In this document: positions 5,739 through 6,451 of the stretch, piece by piece
How the letters are laid out: the number at the start of each line of letters is the position of its first letter
How positions within the stretch are numbered: position 1 is the stretch's first letter
NCBI GenBank assembly: GCA_016295895.1
Contig: JAEDKI010000118.1
Coordinates: 1 to 6,451, forward strand
DNA from: Clostridiaceae bacterium
GTDB lineage: Bacteria > Bacillota > Clostridia > Oscillospirales > Acutalibacteraceae
DNA: 6,451 nucleotides
Direction of reading: 5' to 3'
The notes under the pieces: model-generated
Told to the model about the DNA's origin: nothing
The model's database searches: none
What the model saw: only the letters and a program-made list of their open reading frames with translations
Position numbers and translations under genes: made by a program

Positions 5739-6334
5739 TGAAATTATATAAAATCCGTATTTCGGAAATTGAAAAAACAAGTTTTGAAAAATGGTTTTCT
5801 GAAATGACCGAGGAACGCAAAGCCGAGGTATTAAGGCTCAAAGCTGCCGAAAAGCAGGCTCAGAAAATTGCGGCGCATCACCTTTGCCGCAGTTCAATAT
5901 CTGAATTTTGCGGAATTCCCGAAACCGACATCATCCTTGCACGAACCGAATACGGTAAGCCGTATGCTTCAGGTCTGCCCGTTCATTTCAGCGTCAGCCA
6001 CAGCGGAGATTACGCCGTCTGTGCCGTTTCTGAAAATGAAATCGGAATTGATATCGAAAAAATCCGTAAAATCAACCCGAACATTTCCAAAAGATTCGCT
6101 TCGGAAAATGAAACGGAGTATATTTCTTCTCACGAAAACGGATTGTTTGAAATATGGACTTTGAAAGAGGCTTATTTCAAATGCATCGGCACGGGTCTCG
6201 GTCCGGATATAAAAAGCGTTTCTTTCAGCATTCAGCCGAGCGGAATTATCTGCTCAGAAAGCGGATTTGAATGTTCGTTTGCCGAAATCGGGCAGGGATA
6301 TATCTGCTCCGTCTGCGAAAAAACAAATAAATAA
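5738..6334 (+). CDS. Sfp-type 4'-phosphopantetheinyl transferase
   Basis: This 198-residue cytoplasmic enzyme moves the 4'-phosphopantetheine arm from CoA to a serine of an acyl, peptidyl or aryl carrier protein, using Mg2+. Motifs in order: GKPY (73-76), FSVSHSGDYAVCAVS (84-98), GIDIE with metal ligands D105 and E107 (103-107), and WTLKEAYFKCIGTGL (140-154) with E144 and K148. The two-half layout and length are near those of Sfp-type PPTases (about 220 residues, slightly short) and unlike the roughly 120-residue AcpS. The start is ATG 5738, overlapping the DUF212 stop codon by one base (TAATG). No Shine-Dalgarno site is near, so translation probably depends on the upstream gene. A longer in-frame start at 5684 would overlap DUF212 by 55 nt and is unlikely. 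The target carrier protein is not in the window. Sfp-type enzymes often serve secondary metabolism or a second carrier protein beside fatty-acid ACP. Confidence 0.92.
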   Translation: MKLYKIRISEIEKTSFEKWFSEMTEERKAEVLRLKAAEKQAQKIAAHHLCRSSISEFCGIPETDIILARTEYGKPYASGLPVHFSVSHSGDYAVCAVSENEIGIDIEKIRKINPNISKRFASENETEYISSHENGLFEIWTLKEAYFKCIGTGLGPDIKSVSFSIQPSGIICSESGFECSFAEIGQGYICSVCEKTNK

Positions 6335-6337
6335 TAA

Positions 6338-6377
6338 CGGTCTGAATCCTTCATCGATTCAGACCGCTTTTGTTTTA
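6338..6377. terminator. Terminator after the DUF212-PPTase operon
   Basis: An 11-bp perfect stem CGGTCTGAATC (6338-6348) / GATTCAGACCG (6356-6366) with a 7-nt loop is followed on the plus strand by CTTTTGTTTTA. It begins 3 nt after the PPTase stop. On the minus strand it is followed by GTTATTATTTATT, so it may also end the convergent gene at the right edge. Confidence 0.88.
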
Positions 6378-6396
6378 TCCGATAATGTAAATACTG

Positions 6397-6451
6397 TTAT
6401 CTCTGAACTCTGCCGGAGCCGTCTCCGCCTGCAAGCTTTTCAACCTCGGCA
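6397..6451 (-). CDS. C-terminal end of an unidentified minus-strand gene
   Basis: Read on the minus strand, the last 17 whole codons encode AEVEKLAGGDGSGRVQR and then stop (TAA, 6399-6397). The frame favours G in the first codon position (11 of 17) and uses codons common in the neighbours (GTT, CTT, GGC, GCA), so it looks coding. A second open minus frame runs to a TAA at 6377-6375 and ends in DNSIYIIG; its codons (AGG, TTG, CCG, ACG) fit the neighbours less well. The Gly-rich tail is too short to name a family. The gene converges with the PPTase operon. Confidence 0.4.
   Translation of the reverse strand, partial: AEVEKLAGGDGSGRVQR

Noticed and set aside
5738..6334. PPTase as the housekeeping AcpS
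   Set aside because: The length of 198 residues and the GIDIE plus WTLKEAYFK layout in a two-half protein fit the Sfp type, not the roughly 120-residue AcpS.

Overview
The window reads as ordinary chromosome of a low-to-moderate-GC anaerobic Firmicute, most likely a gut Clostridia member near Ruminococcus/Oscillospiraceae. The evidence is indirect: strongly A+T-rich spacers between more G+C-rich genes, a BspA-type (LRR_5) surface protein, GGAGG-type ribosome sites, Firmicute-like -10 boxes, and protein styles typical of that group. I see no phage, transposon, CRISPR, tRNA or rRNA signal. The genes are densely packed and separated by clear hairpin terminators.

Layout. (1) 1-306: the C-terminal end of an MFS/GPH-like transporter, followed 16 nt later by a membrane-anchored leucine-rich-repeat protein (323-1546). 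The two look co-transcribed and end at a long hairpin terminator (1564-1626). (2) An A+T-rich spacer (1627-1858) carries an extended -10 promoter for putP (1859-3349), a Na+/proline symporter that keeps the known sodium- and proline-binding residues. (3) putP converges on an acyl-adenylating enzyme on the minus strand (3473-5113, TTG start). A strong shared terminator (3429-3456) and a second imperfect inverted repeat (3356-3416) lie between them. (4) A 157-nt divergent control region (5114-5270) holds back-to-back promoters whose -35 boxes are only 10 bp apart, plus a perfect 10-bp palindrome in the ligase leader. (5) To the right, a two-gene operon: a divergent-PAP2 (DUF212) membrane protein (5271-5738), coupled through a TAATG overlap to an Sfp-type 4'-phosphopantetheinyl transferase (5738-6334), ending at a terminator (6338-6377). 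(6) A minus-strand gene enters from the right edge, with only its last codons visible.

How the genes fit together. The most suggestive grouping is the divergent set of acyl-AMP ligase, DUF212 membrane protein and Sfp-type PPTase. One enzyme activates acyl groups, one installs the phosphopantetheine arm on carrier proteins, and one membrane protein resembles lipid phosphatases. This could be a small acyl-activation or lipid-related unit, but no carrier protein or synthase is visible here, so the link is inference. I found no clear evidence of a wholly new system. The items most worth checking are the divergent regulatory region, the structured putP/ligase 3' region and the transporter-LRR pair.
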